DNA of 64,000 nucleotides from Raphanus sativus (lineage: Eukaryota; Streptophyta; Magnoliopsida; Brassicales; Brassicaceae): the NCBI RefSeq assembly GCF_000801105.2, contig NC_079514.1, positions 12,338,001 through 12,402,000 of the forward strand, given 5' to 3'. Position numbers and translations under genes: made by a program. Positions within the stretch are counted from its first letter, which is position 1; each line of letters starts with the position of its first letter. This document shows positions 1-11,929 of the stretch, one piece after another. The notes under the pieces were generated by a model that was given only the letters and a program-made list of their open reading frames with translations, was not told where the DNA came from and ran no database searches.

Positions 1-1565
1 TTCATTCTTTTATTTTCAACCAAACAAATATTTAAATACATTTATTCAACTGGTAAAACACGTAAGAGGCTTTTCAGCTACAGCTACTAATTTATTTGCA
101 AAGTACAGTTGTTTCCAGATAATGACGGCATGTATTAAAATTCCTTGGGTCCATCCGAATCTAGAAGGACCCAAATTTCTCTAGCTTTTTATTCGTTTGT
201 CACGGAGGTATGCGTCACCGCCTCTCGTTATAGAACAGCCCAGTCAACAAGCCGCGTAATTTTTGTCGGTTTATGTTTTTTTCTATTATCCTCTGTTGGA
301 TACTGAGAAATGAATATGTTTTAACGAAAATTGTTCAACTCAATCTAATATGGGCTTTCTATACATGAATCAGGCCAAGCCCAGCTCATGTATCTTCTGT
401 TTTGGACCCGATAGTTTTTGCTCAAGTTCCAAGGACCCCCAAGCCTGTGCGTTGGAGCGTACACGGATTTGCAATCAGACTACAACTGAGCTCTCTATTG
501 ACGATAAAGACAGTATCTATGATTTTGAGAAAATTTATGAGGTAAGAATTTTGCAAATTTTGTTTCCTTTGGTTCTGTGACTGTTCCTTGTAGCAAGTAA
601 TGCTCTTTGGACAACTGGATTTATTCCTGACTGGGGTCAGGCTAATGCAATTATCTCATTGTAGAATGATGAGGATCAAATTAAAGCTTTAAGTTAGGAC
701 AAAGGGAAAGATGGAGGATACTTTTATGTTGATGAGAACTTTGTAGAAAATGTTAGAGACAAGGAAGTCAAGCTGCAGATCAAACATTGGTTTAACGTTT
801 CAGGAACGTGAGCAAAATCAAATGCAAAACTTGAAAGAGAGTCAGTTATTGCAAGTGTGGAAATGTGTACACAGCTTCAAGACTATCCGTAAATGAAATC
901 TTATCAGATAATATATTTGTCTATACAAACACAAAGATGGCGAAGCTTGAAGGAAATTTTTTTTCTTAATAATCAGAAAGAAATTTTTTTTTGGTTAATC
1001 TAAATTTTGGTGGTCAAAGAAAGAAAACAATTGCAGAATTCATTATTTTTTGCATTAATGTTGATGTGAGTTTGAAGAAACATAAAAACAACAAAATATG
1101 TAAACTAACATGTTATATTATAAATATTAAACAGTAACAATTAATATCATATTTTAATGCTACTTGCCTATTTTACTTCAAAAAGATAACAAATTGACTT
1201 TTTCGAATTGCTTAAATTATAAAATTTAAGAAGAAATGTATTAAAAATCTATCAAATTCAATAAAAGCAAATATTGTGAATAAAGTAAAATAGTTATATT
1301 TTAAACGAATTGTTTTAGTATAGTAACAAATATAATCTCTATAAAAAGAAATAGTAAAATTTGTAGTAAAAATAGTCAAAATTATAATTAAAATAAACTA
1401 AAAATTTCATCAATGTATTATATAAGCAATGTTTTTTGCATTAAATTCGATCAACATTTATTCCAACCGACAGACGTTCTTATTGTTACATTAGATTCTT
1501 TAAAAGATAAACAAAAGAAGGGATCTCAAACACACACATAATCAAGAGAGAAAATAAACGAAATA
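1..1565. other. Intergenic; possible coding relic at 350-800
   Basis: An AT-rich stretch with no convincing gene. Between about 350 and 800 on the + strand base composition is more gene-like. A 76-codon open frame starting at 350 is followed, after 660, by short open pieces broken by stops. I do not recognise the product. It could be a decayed gene or chance. Nothing recognisable is visible from 960 to 1560, which would include the 3' flank of the RALF-like gene. Confidence 0.3.
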
Positions 1566-1913
1566 TTAGCCAGTGGCACGTTTGCATCTTTCGTAGGAAG
1601 TGCAAGGTGCGTTTTTCTGATTAGCTATTCCGATGCAATTAGCAATGATCTTACAGTTCGAAGCTGGCCTCTGCTTCTGTAGAACTCGGTAGCTTACTTT
1701 ATTCCTCTGTTGCTGTAGAACCCGCCGCACCAAAGCCTCAACTCCATCCTCCTCAATCTCCGCCGTTATGCATTCTCTAACAGTGTCTCCGGGAGCACAT
1801 CCGCCGTATCTCAACCCACTTGTGGCGTTCCCTGCAGCTGCAGTTGTCGAAGCCGCTGCAAGAAGAAACATAAGAGAGACGGCTAAGAAGAAAAAGAAAA
1901 GTGATTTAGCCAT
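1566..1913 (-). CDS. RALF-family secreted peptide precursor (RALFL27-like)
   Basis: This single-exon gene encodes 115 residues. Residues 1-27 form a hydrophobic signal peptide ending in an Ala-rich segment, so the product should be secreted to the apoplast. A dibasic RRVL sits near residue 63, matching the RRxL processing site used by subtilase S1P in RALF precursors. The C-terminal part has four cysteines in two CX5C pairs (CKIIANC and CTSYERC) and ends in basic residues, as RALF peptides do. The conserved YISY receptor-contact motif is degenerate (VSYRVL), so this is a divergent member. RALFs act as ligands of CrRLK1L receptor kinases. The position next to a MES11-like gene matches Arabidopsis RALFL27 (At3g29780, recalled). 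The family call is fairly secure; the orthology is inferred. Confidence 0.7.
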   Translation of the reverse strand: MAKSLFFFFLAVSLMFLLAAASTTAAAGNATSGLRYGGCAPGDTVRECITAEIEEDGVEALVRRVLQQQRNKVSYRVLQKQRPASNCKIIANCIGIANQKNAPCTSYERCKRATG

Positions 1914-2449
1914 GTCTAAAAAGAAATAAACTAGGAGATGTCAGATGTGGAATGAGTAGAAGAAGAAGATAGATGGACAATACCATCTCATCTCATCTTA
2001 TCTTTATTCACACTTCGATTTACTTTATTATTTTTTATTTCTAAATTCCAATGAATTATTTGGCATGTTCACTTTTGTATTTATTTCTGTCGGCAAGTCA
2101 CTCTTGCTGGTCTAATAACTGCGGTTGGTCACTGATTTTAATTAGGTACATATACTATTCAATATAGCAGCAAATGATTGTATTTTAACGTTAATCTTTC
2201 TGGTACACCGTACACACCATAGCATTACTATTATACACTCGTAGCCTCGTACCTTTCAGGAATCTGGTTCTCGTTTTCTCGTAACCGATCCATACCCAAA
2301 AAGATAGCCACACCCTAAATAGCATCAAAGTTTCATCGGACATCAATTTCCTGTTTCAAAAACTTTATCATATGTCAACCTCCGGTTTAGGTAGCACCGA
2401 AGCTTTGGCCTTTTTTAATCGAGACGATGCATGTTGTTGGTTTGGATAC

Positions 2450-3560
2450 AATTACATCAACATCTAGATCCAAATTTTGTAATAGGTAAAATATTTAAAT
2501 ATTTGAGATACAAAAAATGTAGAATTTAGATGTTACATTTTTATTTCAAAATCTAAAAGATTTGATTTGAATATCTTCAATATAGCTATATAAATCAATT
2601 CATTTAGTTATTGTAATTTTATATAATAATTTAATCAAAAATTGTGTTTTCCACCAAAATTAAAATATCTTATTTTCCCGTCAAAATAAAAGAAAATATG
2701 ATTTTCCAACAAAATCATAAATTATGGTTTTTCACCAAAACTTTTATCACATTTTCTTGCCAAAACATAAAATACGCTTTTTGCATGTAAATCACATTTT
2801 TTTTGTTAAAACCGGAAAACTAAATTTTCTTGTCAACAATATAAAATTACGTTTTTATTAAAACCAGAAAATAGTATTTTTTTCGCAAAAACCGAAAATC
2901 ATGTTTTTATTCGAAAAATGGAAAATCATAATTTTCATCAAAACCAGAAAATTACGTCTTCTTGTCAAAGGCAGAAATCAAGTTGTTCCGTAAAAATTTG
3001 AAAATCACAATTTTTCGTCAAAACCAGAAATTATATTTTCGTAAAACGTAAAATCGCATTTTCCCATCAAAACTGTAAAATTATATATTTTCTTTAAAAA
3101 TTATAAATTGGAATTCGTGTCAAAACCGTAAACTCGTGTTTTTCTTATCAAAATATTAAGTGTTTTCTTTTAAACAACTGTATAATTATGTTTTCATCAA
3201 AACCGAAAATCATACTTTTTTCCTAAAATCACTAATTGTATATTCTGTTAAAATCGAAAAAAAAAAATTTCATCAAAACCTACAAAGTTAATTTTTAGAT
3301 ATATTTATTTGATTATTATAATCAGTTCATTATTAAAATAGAAAACCATGTCTTTTGGTTTTTTAATTACTAGTATTTAAATGCTATTAGAAAATAAAAA
3401 ACTAATAACTTTACTTCTAAATATTCTATCTGAATACAAATACTAACCGAAACAAATAATATTTAGATGCAATATCTAAATATTGCATTTAGATCGATGT
3501 TATATGACCTTTGTTGATATCAGAACCAGAAAAACGAACATGACCTTTGTTGATATCATC
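2450..3560. repeat. AT-rich element with diverged ~33-bp minisatellite
   Basis: From about 2635 to 3290 a short unit recurs many times with drift. Its core reads roughly TTTTCGTCAAAACCGAAAAT, with a period near 30-35 bases. The flanks (about 2450-2475 and 3480-3500) share the words ATCTAGAT/ATCGATCT and AACATC in opposite orientation, so the array may be the inside of a transposable element. An 18-base direct repeat (TGACCTTTGTTGATATCA) lies at 3505-3522 and 3541-3558. No coding sequence is seen. Confidence 0.5.
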
Positions 3561-3789
3561 CAAAATGGGTCATCACAATTCGCAAACACATTTTCTATAA
3601 GCATTTTTATTTCTCGTAAAAACAAAACAAGAAGAAGAAAAACACATAGATAACCTCAAAAAACAAGGAAAAAAAAAACACAAAAAAAAAACAAGAACAA
3701 AAAAATACAAAGGAAGAGAGATTAATGAGCCCCTTTAAAACACCAGTTAGTGAATATAGTGATGAAGACACCTGTAAGAAAAAGAGGGT

Positions 3790-5266
3790 TTAAGTAGGTC
3801 TAATCCTGGCGATCTCAAGCAGAAGTTTATGCAAAGCTTGTGGCTTGGAGAAGAAAGGAGCATGGTCAGCGCCTTTTAACCTGTAAACTTTTTCAGGTGG
3901 ACTACTATTGATCATGTTTTCTTGGAGAGTCACTGGTATGGCATTGTCTTCTAGCGTCTCTATGTAGTACCGTCTCACCGATCCGTAGTTACCATCTGAG
4001 AGAGAGAGTTTCTCAAGGACCGGCGCAAATGGGATTGACCTCATTGATACAGAAGCCAATGCAATATCCTTTGAAGGGCTTTGATTGAACAAAAGGTCTC
4101 TGATGAGAGATTTATCTAAGTCAATGGCCGTTGGAGGGTGTTCACTACCACTTTTGTAGATGAAAATCTGAGCTTTTCTTATTAAATCGTTCTGACCTGC
4201 CTGATAAATGTGTCATAGTTGTCATTAATCTATATAACACGAAACAAGCTTGAAACACAAGGAAAGATCAGCGAGATAGCAAACCTGCAAAGAGAACATA
4301 TCGAGTGTACTTTGTCCATTAGTCAACATAGCTGCAGCGAGGAAAACAGCTTTTGAAATCTTGGAAGGAAACAGTTCCATAGCATAAGACATACATGCTC
4401 CACCAAAATCATGACCGACCAAGATCACCTGAAAATATTTTACATAATAATAACATTTTCTAGTATTTTTCCTAGACCAGAATCAAAGGAAACGGAGTAG
4501 AACAGAGACGGAACCTTTTCTCCTATGGGAAGCTTTTCAATAAGATCAGTAAGTGGCTTCACGTATTGTGACAAACTTGCAATGCCATTTATATCAAAAG
4601 AGTTGATACCGCAACCAGCTAAGTCTATGGCAGTGACTTTGAAACCATCTTCTTCCAGGAGCGCAATGGTTTTGTACCAACACCATGCACCGAAACCTCC
4701 TCCATGGATGAGCACAAAATGGTTTGTTTCCAACTCATCTAGCTTTACACCCTGACTTGCAAAATATTGAAGATTTTTGCAGAATAAGGTTTCATCATTA
4801 AATGTAAAATAATGCTACACATTTGAGTTCTGTTCCTAAGAATGTCACTGTTCAAAAATAGCATTTGAGCTAATACACAATTTCAAAGTCAAAGAACCTG
4901 GTTACGGAAATGATGAGGCTGTAAGAGAGGATCCGTGGAGGATCTTGACCTAGAGCTGGAGCTCCGAGGCAACTGACTCTTCTTCGAGCCAGAAACGGGA
5001 TGACGTTGCGAGGCTGACCGTTCGAACGGCAGTGATCTGCCGTTTTTATCCTGTCTGGACAAAATGGCAGCAGCGGCAAGAGCTTGCTCCTGAGTCACGG
5101 CATCATCGAACTTGTTGTCTCTCCTAGAGGAGGACGACCTGAACCGGTTCAAGCGGTTGGTGTTAGGACCAGAACCCGACCCGGATAAGGATGGTTGTCG
5201 TTTCTTGATGGGTCGTCTCTTCTTCACGGGCTTCGGTGGAGCGAACAGAGAACATAGGTTTCCCAT
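3790..5266 (-). CDS. MES11: Methylesterase-family alpha/beta hydrolase (MES11-like), 4 exons
   Basis: The exons read 5266-4898, 4751-4515, 4428-4285 and 4200-3790. All junctions are GT/AG in phase 0 and give 386 residues. Exon 1 encodes a basic, Ser/Arg-rich extension starting MGNLCSLFAPP, typical of the MES11-15 subgroup, which is thought to be plastid-directed or modified. Exon 2 starts the hydrolase fold with the oxyanion-hole signature HFVLIHGGGFGAWCW. Exon 3 carries the nucleophile elbow as GHDFGG, with Asp where most methylesterases have Ser (GHSFGG). Exon 4 carries the catalytic-His region (KGADHAPFFSKPQ). Canonical MES proteins hydrolyse methyl salicylate, methyl jasmonate or methyl-IAA. 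With Asp at the nucleophile the reaction here may differ. The gene lies beside the RALF-like gene as in Arabidopsis (At3g29770/At3g29780, recalled). The structure is intact. Confidence 0.85.
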
Positions 5267-5542
5267 GAAGAGAATGAAAAAGGCTCAGAGCTTGTGAGAG
5301 AGAGAGGGAGGGAGTAAGAAAGGTATGGGCTTTATGGAGTTTGAGAGAGAGAATGTGACGTGAGGTTCAGGAGAAAGTGGTGGAGAGAAAGTGGAATGGA
5401 GAAGCTGGCAACTTTCTAATGGCTTCTCAACGTCTCTACTGTAAACGGTAACCGTGAGGCCAGAGAGGGACCAGTGCTAAAGGGGAAAGTTTCTAAATCT
5501 TTATAAATTCACTTTCATAGTTTTTCATTTAAAAAAAAATTA

Positions 5543-5898
5543 GGGGGTGTATTCAACTAAGGATTTGAAGTGATTTGTATTAAAATCACAAATCCACTGT
5601 TATTCAAACGTGGATTTTAAAAAATACTTTAAAATCCAGTGTTATTGAACTTGACATTTTATAAAACACTCTGAAATCCACTACAAAATTTAAGTTAGAG
5701 ATTTTAGATTGTTTTAAATGTTTCTAGAGTATTTGAAAGGAGTTTTTTAGTTATAAAAATAAAAATACAAATCCCACTATTTTAGATGAGATTCTAGAGT
5801 TTTAACAAAAATCACACTAAATTCTCTAATTCTCCTGCAATCATCTAAAAACTCATTAAAAATCAAATCACTTCAAATTTCAGATTCAATACACCCCC
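5543..5898. mobile_element. Tourist-type (PIF/Harbinger) MITE with TTA target duplication
   Basis: The element is 356 bp with terminal inverted repeats beginning GGGGGTGTATTCAA (left) and GGGGGTGTATTGAA (right, reverse complement). Direct TTA repeats flank it at 5540-5542 and 5899-5901, the 3-bp target of PIF/Harbinger elements. The interior is AT-rich and repeats the ends in inverted orientation (blocks such as AAAATCCACT). It has no coding capacity. It lies just upstream of the MES11-like gene. Confidence 0.8.
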
Positions 5899-6589
5899 TT
5901 AGTATACGTTCAAATTTATTATTTTCATTATTGGGAAATTTGTAATTGATTAACACCTTTGGGTTAAGCTGCACCAATTGAAAGACGCAAATTACCTTTC
6001 TGTTAATAGAGTTGTTATCTTACTATGGACACATCACTTTGTTAATAGAGTGGCTATTTTCTGTAAAACTAATAAAAGAAAAATATTATACTGCAGTGTA
6101 ACTTTCTCGTGGCTATCCACTTACAAAACAAAGCACTCCTTCACATTGAGCTTTCATTAAGATATAGAAAAGGACTAATAAATCACACTTTTACTCAAAA
6201 TGTGATCATCACAATATCAAAATTTTGTTTGGACCACCACTACATAACATATTAAAGTATTTTGAAGTTATGAGAATCAGATCCCCAGTAAAATACATGC
6301 CAAAAGATATGTAGATGCTAAGCTATCATCATAACATTGCATGTGAATTCGCTCGTGGTGCAATATGTACGCAATCATATATATGATAAGTAGAAGTGTT
6401 ATCAAAATTTAGTAAAAATATTGACCATTGCCACTTTTGTCTCTCCTTTCGCTGGAGAAATAACTTCAGTGTAATTGACATCTCGATATATTTGTGATAT
6501 ATGAAAAAAAAATTTCTTAAAATTTTTTCTTTTAAAAAAAAGAAATATTTAAATAATTGGATATCTAAATCTTTCACTTAACATTTCGG

Positions 6590-7275
6590 TTATACATACA
6601 GAAAAAATTTAGAGTTAAGTTACCAAAGATAGATGATATATCGAAAAGTGATTTGTGATATCGTGCAATTGAGATCAAAATATATGAAAGATCATGTGGT
6701 GATTGTAAAGTTAGTAAAACAAGACAAATGAACCTCCAAAAAATTAATATGCTGCCTGTCGCACAGAGTGGAACTCACGAGCCTAGTGAGTGGAAAAGGG
6801 TCATTAGTTGTGGACGATTGAGGAGTTACAAGTGGTATCAGAAATGGTTAGTCATCTCTTTTTTGACCCGAGAGGCATCTTCAGAACCGTCGTGGTGCGA
6901 AACAAGAACGTTACATTCTATAAGTGGAGATAAATTGTAACATCCTAATTTTTGGTATATAATGAAATATTTAATAGAATTAATCTGGCTATCTATATCA
7001 TCAACATTTTGATGCACTTATATTTTCAGTTGTATATCTATTTAAAACTTTAGAGTTAAACGTATTTGGATTAAAGTAATGAAATGATGGATGATCCATC
7101 GAGAGTGATTTATGATACTATGTGAATAAGACCAAAACCCGAAAAAGATCATGTGGTAATTACAGAATCACTAGATAAAATTTCTGATTCTTAAAAAAAT
7201 TAACGCATCATCCATCGCACGGACCGAGAAAAGACGTAGGAGGCCCATTAGACAGTTGTGATGTTACATTAACTT
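6590..7275. repeat. Two diverged copies of a dispersed repeat
   Basis: Two stretches (about 6610-6815 and 7050-7262) follow the same course in the same orientation. Each has TTTAGAGTTAA, then a GATGAT...TCGA...GTGATTT block, then AGATCATGTGGT, then an AAAAAATTAA run, then CGCAC and a GGGTCATTAG/GGCCCATTAG-like end. They look like old copies of a repeat family with LTR-like ends. Identity is too low for a firm family call. The remaining flank, 5900-6590, holds nothing recognisable. Confidence 0.4.
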
Positions 7276-8943
7276 TTCGGTCATCTACCACGACCATTTT
7301 CAGTTGTCCCAATGAGGAGTACTATACTCAAAATGATCAGACGTATAGCCAAACTGTGTTGAACAGACCATATATAAGCAAACATGATCATTTTCTAACA
7401 CATTTGATTATCTACTTTTGATTTGTTAGTTTAGGTAAAGATCTAAATCTATGTAAAGAATATCAATTGGTCACTGTACTACTAGTTGTAGATGCTTCAC
7501 CTCGTGCACAGCATCGCAGACAAGTGTAAGTAGAGAGACATGCGATGGGTAGAATCGGCACATGCTCTCTTTGTTTGATATCCTGTCACAGATCCCTTTA
7601 ACTTTGCTCTTTCATTAGATCCAGCAAGTACGTACTAGCTTTACTCAATTACCAGTATGTATTTTACCAGGAAGAACACGAGTTGTTAATCATAAGTGAA
7701 TACATCTAACATATGTGGATTGTCCTAGGATGAATATAACAATGAAGTTGAACCCAATAATGATGCTGGGGAGTTTCAAACTCTTCCACCTCCATATGGT
7801 CAATTGTATTAAGGTAAAGTTTGAAATTCCAATATTTGATTTATCAAAACTATTATTAGTCAAACTTCTAGAATAAACAAAATGTGGTTAAAAGCATGGT
7901 CTGAGACAAATTGCCTTAAGATAGCAAACCATATTGTGGCTTATAAATTTGATATGCATACGGTGATAGAATCCACGATTAAGAAAGTCTTTTTTTTTTG
8001 AATGAATTTTAAATTTATTCATCCGAAAAAAGCTTTTTTATAATGAATGCATCTATAGTTTGAAAATAAAGTGCTTACACAGAACTATTTGGAACAATGA
8101 ATGCATTAATCGTTGACACGATTAAGAAAGTCAAAATGGTTGATAGTGGAGCCAGTGCTTTAGAATTTCGTCATGAGGATATGGTCTTGTCACATAAGGA
8201 ACGACAAATACCGACCCCTAGGTGTTTTATTTTTCCTTTTTTGTTTCTCTTAGGGATCGTCAGTTATGGTTCATGCCTTAATTTGCAGAACTTTATTCAT
8301 CCAGTGTTTAAACTTTACAAACAAGTATTGAAGATACTAGAGTTCCTCCTGATACTAGAGGGGTTAGCGTCTCTGGAACAATATTTATGCTTGAGAATCC
8401 CACTCGTTTTGTGATAAGCTGTTTTGTAGTAGTAGTTTGATGAAAATTCTTAGATGATACAGTAAGCTTGGTTGTTAATCTGTCTTCAAGCTATAGGGGA
8501 ACTAAAAGAAAAGAACAGTGAGTGCAATGACAAGCAAAAGATCCGGTATCTGATTAGTGAAGGATTAGAGAGGATTAAGCAACTTGATGAGATGTTGACA
8601 TGCAAGGCCATTAAAATCTGCTTTGTCCTTGTAAATTGTAATATATTTGTCCTGAATCCTGATAGCATGTGAGATCAACAATTTGTCTGATTATAACAAA
8701 AGTGATGTACAACTACAAGGAACCAAAATTCTTCTTAAACACGTTTGTTTTATGCTTGGACAGTTTTGATATCTGAATGTACACATAAGTCTAGGTGATG
8801 ATGATGAATCCTAAATTGTAACAAAAAGGTAAATTAAAATTTTGAATACCGCGTACAAATATTCAGTTTCTTCCATAAGGAATAAACATTACTGTTTTTA
8901 TTCAGATACTTTTCTTTAACGAAAAAAACTTAATATCTTGGGA
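7276..8943. other. Intergenic; unassigned coding-like fragments
   Basis: Short open stretches on the + strand at 8097-8220 and 8500-8600 have codon-like composition and are separated by stop-rich sequence. I could not assign them to a family. They may be exons of a decayed gene or of a transposon-captured fragment. No splice-consistent model joins them. The 3' flank of the BAHD gene begins near 8940. Confidence 0.3.
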
Positions 8944-10320
8944 TTAATTTTGTAAACCGTTGTTGAAAATGGAAAGGACGATGTCCATTTCAGTCTTTTT
9001 CAAACACATTCCAATCTCCACGCCACCTGATTGGTCACGCCTCTCTGCCATCCCGATCGCTTCCGCCTGGTCAATAGAAACAATATCAACCTTAGCGGGT
9101 CTTCCCCACCCGAAATCTGACTCGTAAACTTTTAACCGGGCCGACCCGGCTACAGTCCCGAACTGCGTGCTCCCTTTCTCGAAACTGAACGCTTCCGCGT
9201 ACGCCTCCGCGGCCGTTTCGATCTTCCGCGAACTAAGTCCCTTCACCAAACCGCTTAGGATCTCAACCGCCGCAACGAACCTCGACATCTCCGCCGCCTC
9301 GTGGTCGTAACTACCCGCCGGAAACACGCAGTTCCCGAAATACGTCGCCGGAAGCGGCGGATCCACCCGATGCCTGAAATCTCCGACGGCGAGGAGGCTC
9401 ACCGATCTCTCCTCGCTTCCTCCCCGCGCCTTCACGAGGCAGGTCCACGCGTACGCGTAGGCGACGACGAAAGTCGACAGGTGGAGGAGATGGCTCGGCG
9501 TCGGCGACGACTCGCTCTGGACTCGCTCCTTGAGTTTCTCGATGTCTTCCTCGGAGAGCACCGCCGTCGCGAGTACGACGTCGTCTCCGAGTTTTTTTGG
9601 CGGGAACGGAGTTAGGCTTCTGGTGGTGTTGGTTGCGTCACCTTTGAGGGATCTCAGCATCTCGATCATCTTTTCGTCGACTCCGATCACGCCGTTGATC
9701 AGCGACCGATCGTAAGAGGGAGTTAGATTCTCCGGTAGAGAAGATGAGATTCCGTTGCTCTCGAGTTGTTTGCAGATGTGAGCCCAAGCTTTGATGAAAG
9801 TGCTTGACGTTTTTCCGTCTAAAACGGCATGGTGTGTTACGACCCCGATGGAGAATCCCTGGTTCGGGAACAACGTGATTTGAAGGGAGAGAACTGTGGC
9901 TGAGTCATCGGAGACCGGTAACTCGGGGAGTAAGTTGTATAACTCGGAAACCGGACGTTGTCCATAACCGGATAGGAGAGAAAAATCAGCTCCCGTCTCG
10001 GCTATTGTTACTGAAACGGCGTCGTTTTGAGAGACGACGATGCTGGGCTTGGGCTCGTTTTGGGCCCATGTTATGCGGCCGGCGAGAGGGAGATAGTTGC
10101 GGAGGACGAGGGACAAGGAGAGCTTGAGTTTAGGGAGGATGAAGGAGTTGAAATGCTCATGCGTCGACTCGGTGTGTCTGTAGAAGAAGACTCGCTTCAC
10201 TGGGCTGAACAGTAGCCACGGCAGATCGAAGAACGTCAAGGGAATCTTGAGCGAGTGGGGGACCGAGTCTGAGGCGGTGGCAGGGGTGACTCGGGCAACC
10301 TCGATGATGTGTGTAGTCAT
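8944..10320 (-). CDS. BAHD acyltransferase, malonyltransferase clade (PMAT-like)
   Basis: The gene is intronless, with 458 residues from the ATG at 10320. An in-frame ATG at 10350 would add ten residues. I prefer 10320 because that start matches the N-terminus of the second BAHD gene at 14309. BAHD enzymes move an acyl group from CoA to a hydroxyl or amine in the cytosol. The catalytic HHAVLDG (HXXXD) sits near residue 165, a YFGNC motif follows the central crossover, and the structural DFGWG lies near residue 400. The neighbourhood and sequence style point to the clade of phenolic-glucoside and anthocyanin malonyltransferases (Arabidopsis PMAT2 and At3g29680-like loci, recalled). The acceptor cannot be read from sequence. 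The gene is much more GC-rich than its flanks and appears intact. A second and a third BAHD copy lie at 14.3 and 16.7 kb on the opposite strand. Confidence 0.85.
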   Translation of the reverse strand: MTTHIIEVARVTPATASDSVPHSLKIPLTFFDLPWLLFSPVKRVFFYRHTESTHEHFNSFILPKLKLSLSLVLRNYLPLAGRITWAQNEPKPSIVVSQNDAVSVTIAETGADFSLLSGYGQRPVSELYNLLPELPVSDDSATVLSLQITLFPNQGFSIGVVTHHAVLDGKTSSTFIKAWAHICKQLESNGISSSLPENLTPSYDRSLINGVIGVDEKMIEMLRSLKGDATNTTRSLTPFPPKKLGDDVVLATAVLSEEDIEKLKERVQSESSPTPSHLLHLSTFVVAYAYAWTCLVKARGGSEERSVSLLAVGDFRHRVDPPLPATYFGNCVFPAGSYDHEAAEMSRFVAAVEILSGLVKGLSSRKIETAAEAYAEAFSFEKGSTQFGTVAGSARLKVYESDFGWGRPAKVDIVSIDQAEAIGMAERRDQSGGVEIGMCLKKTEMDIVLSIFNNGLQN

Positions 10321-10350
10321 TGGTGACGACGAGTATGTAGGATGTTTCAA

Positions 10351-11216
10351 TAATAAACCAATACTAGTAACTATATATAACAGAACTGCAGAACAGTCTG
10401 AGATCTATTCTACTTTAACGACCAAAACAACTTCTTTCTGGGAGGAGGATGACTCGGGGAATCTCATCTATAAGTAGCGTCATTGGTGACGCTGGTCGGA
10501 TCGCAAATATTTAGAAGTTCCATTGAGAAAATAGTAAAACACCAGTGACTCTAGAATCTTTTGATCTATGTACATATACGACCAAATTACCCATATGTCA
10601 CGTGTTATGAAATAACTGACATCTCAAAGGTTCACATGGTGGTATTCAACTCACATGGTGGTGTTCAAAGGTTCTAAAAAAACATTTTAAATATTTAATT
10701 TTAAAATTAGTTAATCAATTATAAAAAGACTGTAAAACTTAATTAGTTGAATAGTTTTTAATAAAGTTAAAATCAATTCTAAAATCTCAAAACTTCATGT
10801 AAATTGAAATAAAATAGTCTTTATAAAACATTATATATATTGAAATAGAGAGGGTAATATTTAAGTGATTATTATTTTTTTAATTTTCTTTTTGAAAAAT
10901 AAACCACAAGAATGATGATACATCTAGAACATGTGTTAGTGCATGTTTTTGGCAGAGAACACTTCTTGATTCTCTCTTAATCTATAACTGATTATATTTA
11001 TTTTTGTTAAGAAAGCATGTACGAGCACACCATTGTTGATATTTTCTCATAACCAATGTGTCACAAATTCTCATTGTTGATGTTCTCATAACCAATGTGT
11101 AATATTACATGTTGTACTTTCGGGTTTGAGAGAGTTCCAAATTTTTAGTATTAAAAAAGATAGTGTAGACTTCTCAGTAGGAGATTTTTTTAGAAACCCA
11201 CTAGAATCTTATTTAA
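10351..11216. other. Promoter side of BAHD gene and AT-rich spacer
   Basis: Probable upstream region of the leftward BAHD gene. It has small local duplications: CTCACATGGTGGT occurs twice at 10630-10670, and a block with CATTGTTGAT and CTCATAACCAATGTG occurs twice at 11030-11100. No gene is seen. Confidence 0.35.
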
Positions 11217-11910
11217 TAGGGGTGGACACTTTATCCAATACCCGAAGTGGCACCCGAACCCGACCCAAAAACCCGAATCGAAATCCAAACCGAAGTAGCA
11301 AAATACCCGAACGGATATTGAATTATGAGAGATCGGATATCCGAACCCGAATGGATAAAACCCGAACCCGAATGGATATCCGAAGATAACCGAACTTATG
11401 TACCATTAACCATATATTTATAGTTTACTTCTATAATTTTATTCAAAATATTTATATTAATTATACACATGGTTCAAAGTTAGATAATATACATATAATT
11501 GCAATAAAAGTGATTTTTTAATCACTTAAAATACTTAAAATGCATGTCTAAATTTTTGTTTCATGCATTAACAAAAACTACAGTTAAAATTTTAAAACAA
11601 TAATCAAATTAGTATCTTTTATTTTTAAGATTTTATCTTCAAATCATTCAATGTATTAAAAATAAAATATCAGTTAAGTAAAAATTATATTTTTAAATTG
11701 AAAAAAACTTGAGAAATGAAGAAGTTAAATTTTTCGCAAAATCTAAATATCCGAAAACCCGACCCGGAATAACCGAACCCGAACTAAAAATACCCGAACC
11801 CGACCCGAAGTATAGAAATACCCGAACGGTTTTATACTCCTATACCAAAATACCCGAAAATCCGAAATACTCGACCCGAACCCGAACGGGTATCCGAACG
11901 CCCACCCCTA
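11217..11910. mobile_element. hAT-type MITE rich in CCCGAACCCG
   Basis: The element is 694 bp. It begins TAGGGGTGGACA and ends with the inverse GCCCACCCCTA. Near-identical 8-bp direct repeats flank it: TTATTTAA at 11209-11216 and TCATTTAA at 11911-11918 (7 of 8 matching). That target size and the TAGGGGTGG end suit hAT elements. Both subterminal regions (to about 11395 and from about 11740) are packed with CCCGAACCCGA-type repeats in the same sense on this strand. The middle is AT-rich. The open frames across the ends are repeat artefacts. Confidence 0.7.
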
Positions 11911-11929
11911 TCATTTAACACTTGAAAAT

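Noticed and set aside
9301..10477. Plus-strand frames opposite the first BAHD gene
   Set aside because: Shadows of the GC-rich minus-strand coding sequence; no family signature.
11126..11918. Open frames rich in Arg, Thr and Pro across 11126-11389 and 11709-11918
   Set aside because: They are translations of CCCGAA repeats inside a hAT-like MITE.
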